Shown here one piece after another: positions 25,401 through 35,273 of a DNA stretch of 64,000 nt. Origin of the DNA: Setoptus koraiensis. Taxonomy: Eukaryota > Arthropoda. The stretch covers positions 23,560,001 to 23,624,000 of the forward strand of contig CM106585.1 in the NCBI GenBank assembly GCA_048013815.1. Reading direction: 5' to 3'. The notes under the pieces are model-generated. The model saw nothing but the letters and a program-made list of their open reading frames with translations, did no database searches and was not told the DNA's origin. How positions within the stretch are numbered: position 1 is the stretch's first letter; every line of letters begins with the position of its first letter. Made by a program: the position numbers and the translations under genes.

Positions 25401-28400
25401 CAGCCAATGGTCGTTGCAGCCAATTGTCGTTGCATTTAGTCGTCGGTGCAGCCAGTTGTTTTCTTCTAGTTAGTTCATTGAGACAGAAGCATAGCTAGAA
25501 GGAAGGGAGAGACACACGACGAAGCTGTCGGCTGTATCAAGATATCAATAATACCGAAATTATAATATCAATTTTGAGCGGCTGCCACGCAACATGCAGC
25601 GTGCAAAAAGCTTAATTGGCAGTTCATTTGTATGTTGCCACCAATACACAGCATTGTGTTTTTGGTGCGAGGCCCCAAAGTTTGGGGCCCAAACAAGTCG
25701 TTTGACATAACTTGAGCGAGCACTTGTCATGCGACAGTTGCGCCACTAACACACACACAGGAAGTGGCTGTTAGTGGTTGTGTTTGTGTTCAACTAGCGA
25801 CTCACTTGACACACAAGTAGCTAGTGCACACGAACACAGGTAAATTAGTTGTAGCATGTTTTGTGATACTGTGCTGGTTACTATTGGCAACCCAATTTAC
25901 TATTGGGCCACCATATAGTTACTAGCCCGTATCAGATATGCCATATAGCACGTGTAGTAGGGCACACGTTATATATTTGCCAACAACTGCAACGACTAAA
26001 CTGTGGCTAAAATGTGCGTTTTACTTGAATGACAGTTATATTAATCTGTAATATACTGTTACATATATACAGCAACTGGCTGGCAATTTGTCACTCCACT
26101 AATAACGATAATCGGCGTATATATATCAGTATACATCAGTGTATATCGGTATATATCAGCCAGTTAGTGGCTCGATTGGAATCGCTTCTCGCAGGACGAT
26201 TTGACTATGGGTCCGCCGTGTGTATATATCCGACTGTCTGTTAGTTTCTGTTAGGTGAAATTGCGATTTGCCAAAAAATTGGCTGTCGCTATTGGCCGCT
26301 GTTGGCCGCTGTAGGCTGCTGCTGGCGTTATGCGACATGACAGAGATGTCAAATGATTGATATGGCTAGCATATTGCTCACACTATTGCTCAACTCGGTC
26401 AGGTGAACAACCATTGGCTGACACGTCTGGCACGTGATAGCTCTATAGTTATAGATATACCATAAGGGTATAGGTATTATGGGTAATATTATGGTATGCT
26501 ATTACACAATAATATTACCCTCTAATTCTCAATGATTTCTCAACATCTACGATTGGCCCCTCGCAATATAGCGAAGCAGCGAAATAACGTTATAAAGTAG
26601 TAGTTTGCATATCAATGGGCCGTTCAACTGCAAGCGGGCTGACACGCTCATCAGTGCCCTCGCACGGGTACGCTCTCCTCGGGGTCTCTTCACCGCAAGG
26701 CACCCAACGGGGCCACATACAACCCGACGTACCCCACACAACCCGACGTACCCCACACAACCCGACGTACCCCACACAACCCGACGGGACCCCATATAAT
26801 CGAACGGAACCCAGCGGAACCCAATGTGAGACGGGAGCAACGGATTCGTCAACCTATAGACCGGCATGAGGCGCTCGGGAGAGGGAGCGCTGACAGCCGA
26901 ACGGTTGGGGCAGCCTGTTTGGCACAACTCGTCTAAATCTTATTTTTATCAGTTTTTAAGATGCACGCCTTGAGGCGTCTTGAAAAATGTGTGCACTATG
27001 ACGGAATGCTAATTTGGCCGGGCCAATCACCAGTCAGCTAGGCAGTTTGTGTCAGTGCGTAGCGTCAATCTGTCCAATCAAAGATCGGCGGTGTCGATGA
27101 CAAAAGTAAACAAGGCGCCGTTATAATCATCGATGATGATATGCGCATCACTTTAAGCAAATAATTACGCAATATCAGGGCAACATATTCCGGTTATGGC
27201 TCTAACAGTTATGCAATAGAAGGCATAGTTATGCAATGGGGGGGGGGGGCATAGTTGTGCAATGTAAGGCTATGGAAAGAGGAGTCGTGTGATGAATTGG
27301 TGTGACACTTTAATAGTGGCGCTTGTCGTTTGCACACAAACACCCACGCCCGACAACGACAAAAACGCGACCATAATCAAACCGTTTGCTTGTGTGTCTA
27401 CGTTGCTGCTATCATGTCACATAGCGACGAGCAGCAGCCACGTTCAAATTGGCAAACTGCCTGCCAGCAATAATTTGATTAGCCTCACACATTACACACA
27501 CACAACAACTTGTCGGGCGCCCCATTTTAAGCTTGTCACAGCATTGTGTTGGTGGCGCGATTGGCCAATGCCCGAACATCTAGCGGCAAGCGATTAGTTA
27601 TTTGGCTGCTCGCTTGTTTGCTGCTGCAGTGGCTGGCGTGATTGCAAGAGGCGTTCGAGTTTTGGTTTGAGCGCTCGAGCTCGAGTTCGAGTTTGAGTTG
27701 TCGAAGCCACAAACAGCCAGATATTGCAGTGGGTCGCAATGGCGCATCGATCGCTTTTGTCGCAGTCGCCATAGGTCGCAATTGTTGGCTCCAATGAAGG
27801 GTGTTTATCATATTTAAAGTGCCCATCCAATGAGCTGTCATGCAAACAATCTGGCTGCTGTCATGCAGCAAACAGCGAATGGCAAATAAAAAGACGACAC
27901 ATACCAATAATTAGAATATTTGTCGCACAGATCGGCAGTATTGCGCTAATTATGCGACCAACCACAGATAACAATGGTGACGTCGTTTGATTGAATGCGA
28001 TAATATTGCTATCGCCGGACGAGCGATAGCAATATTATCTGTTCATTATTATTGGCAGCGTCACTGGCCAAGACACGGCCCCATTTGAGACTATTTGTTG
28101 GTGTCGCCTGGAATGGCCAACAAGCGCCGTGAGTCGCTCAAAAGGACATTAGAATTTGAATTGTTGGCCAAATGCAAAATGTTGTATAACAAGAATGAAT
28201 TTGATGTCAGTCGCTTTTCATTCGTATTTAATGGCCAGTATATTTGTGTCAATATTGTATATTTGTGCAACAACAATATCACGCCACAAACCAATGCCCA
28301 AATGTACTAACTACTATTGCGTCATAGTGCCAACTACATAGTCACAAGTGAGTTACTAATAGTTATCAAACTGATTGTAACTAACAAAGGGTAATGTTGC

Positions 28401-30563
28401 TCTCTCGCTATCTCTATGACGAGAGCAATCTCCTAATCTGAAATGAGCACTTGCAGCGGCGTTGCGACAGGCGCCCATAATGGCCTGGCCTCTAGCGCTT
28501 ATCATTGGCCCTAAGTGCTCGCCAACATCCCGCCTCATACAGCCTATAGACGCACTTTGTTTGGCCCCTTTTTTGGCTGACTCGACTGCTCTCTCACATT
28601 GTCAACATTTGGGCTGGCTCAGTCGGCTCCAGTCTGGCCCCAGTCGGGCCCCAGTAAGCACCCTAGATAAACCAGAGGCCCACGTTTATTTAGGGCAACT
28701 TTGGGTTTAATATTCACCGCTTGTGACCAGACAACAAGCTTGAGGGCCCAGAAGTATTTGAGTGGCGATATTGTGACAACTATTTGAGTAAAACAACTGC
28801 CTTCTCTACAATCCTAGACCATGTTTGTTGCTCACAACATACGCCAAGTTGCAATAGCTGCAAACACAAATTATAAATTTGTGTCGAAGCGAACAATTTA
28901 AAATAGCAAGGGTCAATGTGTCGCTTGACCATGCCCTGCCATCTATTTGTGTTACGTAACATGCAGGTACGTAATGTAACTGATATCACAATGGCCGAGC
29001 AACCATAATGGTGATGGCCATCCAAAGTAATGATCCACAAATAGCGGCGCCAAGTCTTCTCAAATAGCCTGGCATGGACGCGGCCTGTAACACATTATTG
29101 TTCATGATCATTATCATTATCACTGCTTGTCATTATTATCGGCACCATTATTATTCAACATTTTGCACTATAAGCGCAGTCTAATGTTTTTTGTTGTTTG
29201 TTTGTTAATGTCAAGTCGAGTTCAATGTTGCAAACGTCAAACGTATAACAGGTCTGACATTACACGTAACAGTTTACGCTTGCCTTGTTGTTATTTGCTG
29301 TTCGCTTGTTGGCTAAATTGTGTATACACTGTAAACTAGAGAACAGGGGCTCCAATTAACTGTTTGCCGATCGATGACTTTTTGTTGCTTATACATGCGC
29401 CGGCTTGTAGATACGGCCGCTTCTGTTCCATCGGGCCATACGTAACCATTACATAATGTTGTTGTTGTTATTATTACATCGCAAACATTACAGACGAACG
29501 GACATGAATGATCATGATTGATCATTGGCCCCATCCACAATATGTTAACTCTCAGCTAATGCAGCAACAACAACAACAACTCACATTTGCACACTTTAAA
29601 GTTTAACTTTTTGCCAACAAAAGATTCAAGATAATGATAGATATTGAGTGATTGACTCATCTAGTGACGTTAGGCGCCTCGTTTGCCTCTGAAGAGGCCA
29701 ACTCATATGAGCAGTTGTACATCGCAAAGCGTTGTTACACCTCCCGAGGTGTCCGTGGTGAACTCATATCAAATCAAATGCGTGAGATCAGTTGATATGA
29801 CCCAAAGAGAAGGAGGGGCGCCTCTTTTGCAACAAAACAAGGCGCCGTGGGTGACACACTGACATTGGCTTGGTCACATTTGTGATCATTGCTTGCTTGT
29901 AATGTCCAACGGTGCAGCCGACTCGCTCAATCGATCAAGGCCCCAATTGTGAGAAGATAGGTGCACACAACAAGATAGTGTTTTAAGCTGGCTCATTAAA
30001 CTTCTAGACACTGATTGGCGGCTACCAAGGAACCCAATTAGTTAATCGGTTGCGTCGTAGAGAGCGGTTAAGTTTGGTTAGTCGATTGGCAGTGACGAAC
30101 TCAATCAAGCCGTTCTATCCGATTCCATTCGATCCCATCAATCCGATTGATTCCATGGATGTGTCTAGAGAGTTTGCTCTCTAGTGATATCGCAAAGATA
30201 AGATAGCAAGTCAATCGATCCAACTTGGCAACTGTTGGGCGGTTCCACCAATTCGCATCGATTTGTTGGCTTTTCGAAGGCACATGACGCCATAGACATC
30301 ACGTTGAGCACAATTGGCTCGAACTCGAATTCGAGGCGCGTTAAACGCTACTCGAATTACTATGAGATACAGCTAGATACAAACTTTATCATTTTCGCCA
30401 ATAATTAAGCGGACGCCAGCACTGCCGGTTACATTGTGGTAATAGGCAATTAAGATGACCGTGGAAAATGTATTCGCAAAAGAAACACGAAGAGGCGATA
30501 CTCACCTAGATGGCTTGATTTAACTAGAAATAAACATATTATAAGTGGTAGGCTAGCGAACAT
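15954..30563 (-). CDS. Beaten-path-like immunoglobulin protein with three Ig domains, seven exons
   Basis: Exons 30506-30563, 22467-22564, 21754-22059, 18800-18935, 18221-18432, 17045-18037 and 15954-16898 join with matching phases to 915 codons. Exon 1 is a signal peptide (MFASLPLIICLFLVKSSHL). Ig1 spans exons 2-4: Cys in VVLSCHYDL, the Beat hallmark LYSVKWYKDYVEFYRY, and Cys in GTYKCEVSVDGPSF. Ig2 spans exons 5-6 (VNLTCSIGPARPRAELEWYI, then LRVKCVARI). A third Ig of the Ig2 type spans exons 6-7 (IIQFNCIATN, LKWFINN, then LDIKCLLIV). Ser/Gln/Asn-rich linkers separate the parts. The tail LPNKILFVLLLIVMIL ends at the stop, as in GPI-anchored proteins. Beat proteins are neuronal adhesion or guidance ligands for Side receptors; Drosophila members have two Ig domains and about half this length. 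The acceptors of exons 5 and 7 are pyrimidine-poor, so those borders could shift. The signal exon is 8 kb away, joined by phase and position. Confidence 0.82.
18172..18205. repeat. Perfect inverted repeat in a Beat-like intron, 14-bp arms, 6-base loop
   Basis: GCTCTTTCTGTGGC at 18172-18185 is exactly complementary to GCCACAGAAAGAGC at 18192-18205. It begins 16 bases into the 183-base intron after exon 5 of the Beat-like gene, on the transcribed strand. Confidence 0.92.
18606..18650. repeat. 14-bp tandem repeat
   Basis: About three copies of a unit close to GAAGCTGGCACTAT, within the third intron region of the Beat-like gene (between the exons at 18432 and 18800). A related, more diverged copy lies just before it. 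Confidence 0.8.
18936..21753. other. Intron of the Beat-like gene between the two halves of Ig1
   Basis: No coding sequence is supported. It contains a perfect hairpin at 19067-19103, CAA/CAG-type and GTTGCT-type runs (19735-19805, 20030-20110), a 16-bp tandem pair at about 21018-21049, and many GGCC tetramers (eight in 20271-20640). Confidence 0.6.
19067..19103. repeat. Perfect inverted repeat, 15-bp arms, 7-base loop
   Basis: ACAAACTCGCATTGC at 19067-19081 is exactly complementary to GCAATGCGAGTTTGT at 19089-19103. The loop is AACGCGA. It lies in an intron of the Beat-like gene. Confidence 0.92.
22337..22416. repeat. (TG)40 microsatellite
   Basis: Forty uninterrupted TG units in the intron between exons 2 and 3 of the Beat-like gene, beginning 51 bases downstream of the donor at 22467 on the transcribed strand. 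Confidence 0.97.
24036..24067. repeat. 32-base near-perfect palindrome
   Basis: CAGGTAACTCACCTG at 24036-24050 pairs with CAGGTAAGTTACCTG at 24053-24067 except for one position, with AA between. The arms contain CACCTG/CAGGTA E-box-like words and a consensus splice-donor word (CAG|GTAAGT). Confidence 0.88.
26481..26520. repeat. Inverted repeat, 11-12 bp arms
   Basis: GGGTAATATTA at 26481-26491 is complementary to TAATATTACCC at 26510-26520, separated by 18 bases. It is AT-rich, so it is less striking than the GC-containing hairpins nearby. Confidence 0.85.
26721..26790. repeat. 19-bp G-rich minisatellite with G-quadruplex potential
   Basis: Three exact copies of a 19-base unit (AACCCGACGTACCCCACAC on the plus strand) and a partial fourth. 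On the minus strand this gives alternating GGG and GGGG runs separated by six-base loops (TTGTGT, TACGTC), which fits a long-loop G-quadruplex pattern. Confidence 0.9.
27238..27249. repeat. Homopolymer of 12 G
   Basis: An uninterrupted run of 12 G between two similar ATAGTT(A/G)TGCAAT(G) segments. Together with a third copy of that segment at about 27225, it suggests local tandem duplication. The exact length may be affected by sequencing error. Confidence 0.8.
27999..28039. repeat. Perfect inverted repeat, 17-bp arms, 7-base loop
   Basis: GATAATATTGCTATCGC at 27999-28015 is exactly complementary to GCGATAGCAATATTATC at 28023-28039; the loop is CGGACGA. This is the longest perfect arm among the scattered short hairpins. 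Confidence 0.93.
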
Positions 30564-32655
30564 GTTTGCAAGACAGTTGGCACAGTTGTGATATCTTTTT
30601 GAAGATGTCATTGCATCAGGCCCCAATGGAGGCCCAAATAAATGTAGGCTATGTCTGAGTGTTCTAGACATGCTGACCAACTAACTAAACGGATAATTAA
30701 AGATTCACTGGTTTAGGATTCACTGTAACTGAACGATTTAATGGTTGAATTATTGGTCTTTTGCACAATGTTGCTAAGCATAATGATTGTAATCTACCGA
30801 TTGTGGCTTTACTTGGCTTGCATAGATAGATAGACAGACGAGATGACTGACTGAGTCAGTAACGACTCTCTGCGTTCATTTGATTAAGACTGTATTTATC
30901 GACAACACAACTACTATTAGTCGTCTATTATCGGACTTTTCATCTTATTTTGTATTTGTTCTTCTCGTTCGACACCTTGCATGTGCTTGTTCATCGTTAA
31001 TTGTTGTTATGTTTGTTCATTGATTGTTTGTTGTATGAATATAAGTTTGAATTGAGACATTCGCTCTCTAAAGCGCAGCGAAACAATAACTGACACTGAT
31101 AAATTCACGGACTAACACTCGCACTAGACCGATCTAACGTTACGTAATATAGTGTCCACTGGAACTAGTTTTAATAAGATACGCGCATGCGTTTTTGGGC
31201 AATTCGTGGACCCCTCAAGTGAGATACTATTGCTCACGCTGGGCTACTTATTCGAACTGGGGCGCTCTCTATGAGCCGTTGTAAATATTACCAAACACTG
31301 ACACAGCAAACAGCTATAGATTGTCTAGTCTAGTAATGAACGACACTCGGCCATATCATCATAAAGTTCGCTGCTTACGTCACTAACTAGTCAGCCGGAT
31401 AGCCGGATATCTGGATATATTTAGATATACGCAATAGAGAGATAAATATGTATAAATTTCATTCAACTGAGAGGAAGAGAGAGAGAGAGAGGGAGAGAGA
31501 GCAACGCAAGTGAAAGGTGAACAATCGATTAATCACACACGTCACAATGTGACTCACAAGTTAGCAAGTTGGCATCGGTGATATATGATAATGAACATTT
31601 TAAATGAGCGCCATCAGGTAAGCTTAACTTCTCGTTGTATCGCTATCGTATGTGCCAAAGCCAACGAAGCTTCATCTTTGTTCGTAATCATGGCCTGGTG
31701 ATGATCGCAATTTGAGCAAATAAATCTGCTAATGGCGGCTAATGCTACTGCTGCGAAGAAGAATCGTCTTCGAGCAAATATAATGGCAATAATCACTGGC
31801 AGTCGCGATATCATGTGAAACAAACATTTGCGCTCTCTATGTAAATAATGCCTTGATCATTTCATAAGTATATAACAATAAATCTCTATTTGTGCAGTCG
31901 TATATTTGAAGGCATCAGAGTATAGCATTTGTGCGATGGTCTACGTTCCAATTCGAATTGTGTTGAATCAGCATGAACAACACAACAGATAAGAATTGGC
32001 GCTTCCTAATTAAATCAAACAACATGAACAGAGCAACATCAATTAAATGGTGTCGTTGCACTATTTACATTCGAATAAGACGCGAGCATTACATAAGACA
32101 TTAGAATATTATGAGACGCGCTCCCTTGTGGGTCTCTCGGTGTGAAATTACATAAAATCAAATAAACTGTCAGAATAAATAAAAGATGTATAATATAATG
32201 AGAATATGCATGTGCATTTTTGAAAAAGTAAACAAACCACACGGACATATATCACTATCGTTTGCTGTTATGCGTTCTCTTTTGTTGGCTGGCTTTTGTG
32301 TTGTGTTGTTTTTACACGTTCAAACAATATTGCACTAATATGTTTGCATAATAGTAATATTAGTTGTAAAATGACCATTTGCAGTAGAATTGGCGAAATT
32401 CGGCCTGAAAAACGAGATCTGATGTGAGACTGGCCAAGGAAATGGCCAGCGACCATTATCGGTCGATTGCGGTTTTCAGTATTGATTGGCGATGGCTCGC
32501 TTTGGACATTTATTAACCAAACACATTATTATTACAACACAATTTAGTGCAACGACAGCATCATCGTGGTGCTGTGCTGAATTGTCACTGTCAATTATTA
32601 TTAATTATACCATCTTCGCCTATTTGTCCACCGAAGTAGTTAATTAATGAAGAAT
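30564..32655. other. Intergenic region upstream of the Beat-like gene
   Basis: No coding region supported. It contains a GA-rich run (about 31470-31502) and AT-rich sequence. The part next to 30563 should hold the 5' untranslated exon and promoter of the Beat-like gene. An in-frame extension of its first exon reaches 30680 but begins with an alternative start and lacks signal-peptide character. Confidence 0.5.
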
Positions 32656-33278
32656 TTACTTGCCAACAATGTAATGGTATGGCGAGTAGTAGGTGAGAGC
32701 AGGTGCCGCTGCATAATGAGTGGCTATGGGCACCGTAGCCACATGAGCTACTGGGGCCACATGAGCAACTGATGCAACGTGCGTTGCAATTGGGGCCGCT
32801 GCCACGGCATGATGGGTCACTGTTGATGTTGTGTGACTCACTGGATGTGCCACAACGTTGTTCTTGACCTCGCTCGAGTAGGAGTAGCTGCTGCGATCGA
32901 TGCCGCTTACTTGCTCGGTTTTAACCTAATAATTTTAGTGATTATTCGAAAGAGCGAAAGGATAGGATGAGTTAGATTATTTGTTATTGTTACATCATCA
33001 TACGATCAATCATTGTTCTATTTTGAGTTGTGATTTATGGGATGTAAACGGATCACTCGGTACAAATCGTTAATTGCTGATCGGGTGCTGACACTTACCA
33101 CTGTCGTGGGGCTGTTTTGCACAACCTGGGACACTGTTTCTGTTTGTTGCACCACTGGCACTGTTTGCACTATTGGAGAGGCAGCGTACAGAATGCTTCG
33201 CTTTGGTCGGGCCTCAGCTGGGGCACTGCAAACAACTAAAGCCACTAGGGCCATTGATAGGACTGCTGATTTGAACAT
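32656..33278 (-). CDS. Cuticle-type structural protein, His/Ala/Val-rich, two exons
   Basis: Exons 33099-33278 and 32656-32925 join in phase 0 (donor GTG|GTAAGT, acceptor ATTATTAG) to give 149 residues. The ATG at 33278 starts a clear signal peptide (MFKSAVLSMALVALVVCSAP, cleavage near AEA). The mature protein lacks Cys. It begins with a basic RPKRS and a Gln/Val-rich stretch. It then runs into repeats such as VASVAHVAPVAHVATVP and ends YAAAPALTYYSPYHYIVGK. Alternating His/Ala/Val/Pro repeats and AAPA-type words are typical of low-complexity arthropod cuticle proteins lacking the chitin-binding Rebers-Riddiford domain, which I do not see here. It is probably secreted by epidermis into the exoskeleton. 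A TATA box lies 113 bases upstream. Confidence 0.8.
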
Positions 33279-33390
33279 GTTGATTTTGATTTTTTTTGCT
33301 GTTTGGCCTCTTAGATTAGATGAGATTGAATCTAGATGTTAGTTGCGATACTACGACGAAAGAATGATTCTTTCATGCTAATGAGCGGCC

Positions 33391-33397
33391 TTTTATA
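33391..33397 (-). promoter_or_regulatory. TATA box of the cuticle protein gene
   Basis: The minus strand reads TATAAAA followed by GGCC, 113 bases upstream of the ATG at 33278. It predicts a start site near 33365 and a leader of about 85 bases. It is preceded by a run of A/T. Confidence 0.65.
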
Positions 33398-33647
33398 AAA
33401 AAAAAAAGATAAGTGTAGGCACCTCAAGAAATTGTATACTTACTTTATAATTTTTTCTCAATTATAGTCAATTAGCACTGACTCAATTATTACCTGTTAG
33501 CTTGGCTAGTGCAGTGTGTGTATGGCTTGCAGACAATGTTGCGCAATCGCTGAAGTAGACACCGCATCATAATACTTGGCACCATGAGTACCATGTATCA
33601 ATAGCAGTAGTTGCAGCCCAAAATTAAGAAACTTGCCAATTGCCAAA

Positions 33648-33678
33648 CAAATCTTCTACGTGCAACGTACAAGATTTG
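33648..33678. repeat. Hairpin, 14-base arms with one mismatch
   Basis: CAAATCTT pairs with AAGATTTG, followed inward by a C-C mismatch and TACGT/ACGTA around a GCA loop. Confidence 0.8.
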
Positions 33679-33857
33679 GCGTGCACGAAGTAAACGATTC
33701 ATCTACCAGCCTCAGATAATCTGTTTGCTGGTGGCACGTCACAAGCTGAGCCTTACACGATACTAAGGCTCATTTTGTGTAAGATAGAGACCATCGCCGT
33801 CTTTTCATCGGGATTCTATCTATCGCTGTCGGGCCTCTGTAGCGAGTTCACTCGGTG

Positions 33858-33923
33858 TTGTTTGGCAATCAAGATTTAGTCAACCTGTTGTTGTTTGGCA
33901 ATCGAGATTTAGCCAACCTGTTG
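33858..33923. repeat. 33-bp tandem duplication
   Basis: Two copies of a 33-base unit starting TTGTTTGGCAATC, differing at two positions, joined head to tail. Confidence 0.9.
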
Positions 33924-34344
33924 TTGTTGTTGCTGAATATGCGTATGAGATATTTTGCATATTGGAAAAAAAAACAAGTAACAATAGGTTTGTTGTTTAC
34001 TTGCACGTACGGAACGCTCACGTTGAACACAAAATCAACTTTTCTGAACAACTCTCTCCCGCTCTGGGAGAGATTCTTTGCAGGCGAGAACCATTCACAC
34101 TGACAAACTTACTACAAATAATCCATTACATTCATTCGCTCTCACAACTGCGTCTATTTTTGTAAATGTTTTTTGCCAGTTTGTAGTTTTAATTAAACGC
34201 TGTCGTTGGCATATTTGGTGATATCACAGTTTGATTGATTATTCAACTTTAATCCCTACAGTCACAAGATTTTTCTAGATCTTTAGATTTTTAGTGATCG
34301 GGAGGGTGGGGAGGCATGAAATGACCTGCCAGTGAAAACCTCCC

Positions 34345-34552
34345 GCTTTTCGGGCGGGAGAATCTCGACCTCCCAGCTGAACTCGAAAGATGAAACCCAC
34401 CGCCACGTAGCTGCTAGAAACTAAAATATGCGATTGAAACAATAAATAGGTATACAAATCTATATATATTCTTTGGTTCTTGCGTCTAAATGACAATCAT
34501 TCTCAGTTGTTTGATCTAAAGTGGGAGGATGAGATTCTCCCGCTTGAAAAGC
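34345..34552. repeat. Inverted near-repeat, 32-base arms, 27 of 32 matching
   Basis: The plus-strand segment 34345-34376 and the reverse complement of 34521-34552 agree at 27 of 32 positions, both containing GCGGGAGAATCTC. They are separated by 144 bases. The left arm also contains its own small hairpin (CTCCCGC/GCGGGAG). It may be the ends of a small degenerate mobile element or an inverted duplication. Confidence 0.75.
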
Positions 34553-34811
34553 CGGAGATGGGATCAGGTAGACCGGGAAAATCTTGATGGAGGCGCGCGT
34601 AAATTACATCCGGTATACTGATGGAGTACTGACACCTGCGCCAGTTAGTACAATGATATTCTTTGATTTTTTTCAAAATATCAACAGCATCGGCCAATGT
34701 ATCACAATCAGGTAGTTTTTTTCTACAAGATGGTTCATTTGAAAGATTAAATATAATTTGCCACAAGAATACCTCGTCCAGATGTTCGGGTATAGGTGTA
34801 TTGGGGAGCAT
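34503..34811 (-). CDS. Hypothetical 102-residue frame, doubtful
   Basis: The frame opens with ATG and has protein-like composition without repeats, including SCRKKLPDCDTLADAVDILK and IPDVIYARLHQDFPGLPDP, with four cysteines. I recognise no domain and see no signal peptide. Its C-terminal codons lie in the right arm of the inverted near-repeat at 34521-34552, so it may be part of a mobile-element remnant rather than a host gene. Confidence 0.22.
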   Translation of the reverse strand: MLPNTPIPEHLDEVFLWQIIFNLSNEPSCRKKLPDCDTLADAVDILKKIKEYHCTNWRRCQYSISIPDVIYARLHQDFPGLPDPISGFSSGRISSSHFRSNN

Positions 34812-35028
34812 ACATGTATGATTTAGAATTTCTCTCGGCGATGATCAGTCACACATTCTCCTCGGCACCCAATTGTTTAAATGGGTTGGGTTTCCAATTG
34901 GTTCCTCTGACAAGCAGTCAATGTCGAAGTTTGAGTGTTGTAGAAGAATAGCGAAAATAGAATGAACTGTTTATGCACTTGGTTAGTTAATTCTTGCGTG
35001 TCATCTGCGCGTGCCTCGATTCGCTGCA

Positions 35029-35068
35029 GCGCCAAATACAATTCACAAAAAACAATTGTATTTGGCGC
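35029..35068. repeat. Perfect inverted repeat upstream of the NIF3-like gene, 15-bp arms, 10-base loop
   Basis: GCGCCAAATACAATT at 35029-35043 is exactly complementary to AATTGTATTTGGCGC at 35054-35068. It ends 205 bases before the ATG of the NIF3-like gene, probably in its promoter or leader. Confidence 0.92.
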
Positions 35069-35273
35069 CATGGAACTTTTGAGCATGCGCAGATTGTGCG
35101 CAGGGAAAAACTGGAACGTTCGGTACCACAGTGTACCAGTATCAATGCATATTGCATATTTGTTTTCTTTTTACTATTGGCAGCTCTATGACGAGACGTC
35201 TATCTCCTGTACATGACGCCATCTGAGCCCTTTTAAAAATATTTATACCCAGTATATACATAGTTATTACATA

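Larger units (their letters stand above)
22565..30505. other. First intron of the Beat-like gene
   Basis: About 7.9 kb without a supported coding region. It holds a GGGCCCCAATTGGGGCCC palindrome (22812-22829), a CA run (23801-23824), inverted repeats at 24036-24067, 26481-26520 and 27999-28039, a G-rich minisatellite at 26721-26790 and a 12-base G run at 27238-27249. A GC-rich patch at about 26600-26900 stands out from the AT-rich background. Confidence 0.6.
33398..35273. other. Intergenic region with several repeats
   Basis: No firm gene. It contains small imperfect hairpins at 33648-33678 and 33747-33772, a 33-bp tandem pair at 33858-33923, an inverted near-repeat at 34345-34376/34521-34552, a doubtful 102-codon minus-strand frame and a perfect hairpin at 35029-35068. 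Confidence 0.55.

Noticed and set aside
26547..26927. Minus-strand 126-codon frame rich in Gly, Val and Arg over the GC-rich patch
   Set aside because: The central part is the translated 19-bp minisatellite, and the flanks have no recognisable domain; reported as a compositional oddity instead.
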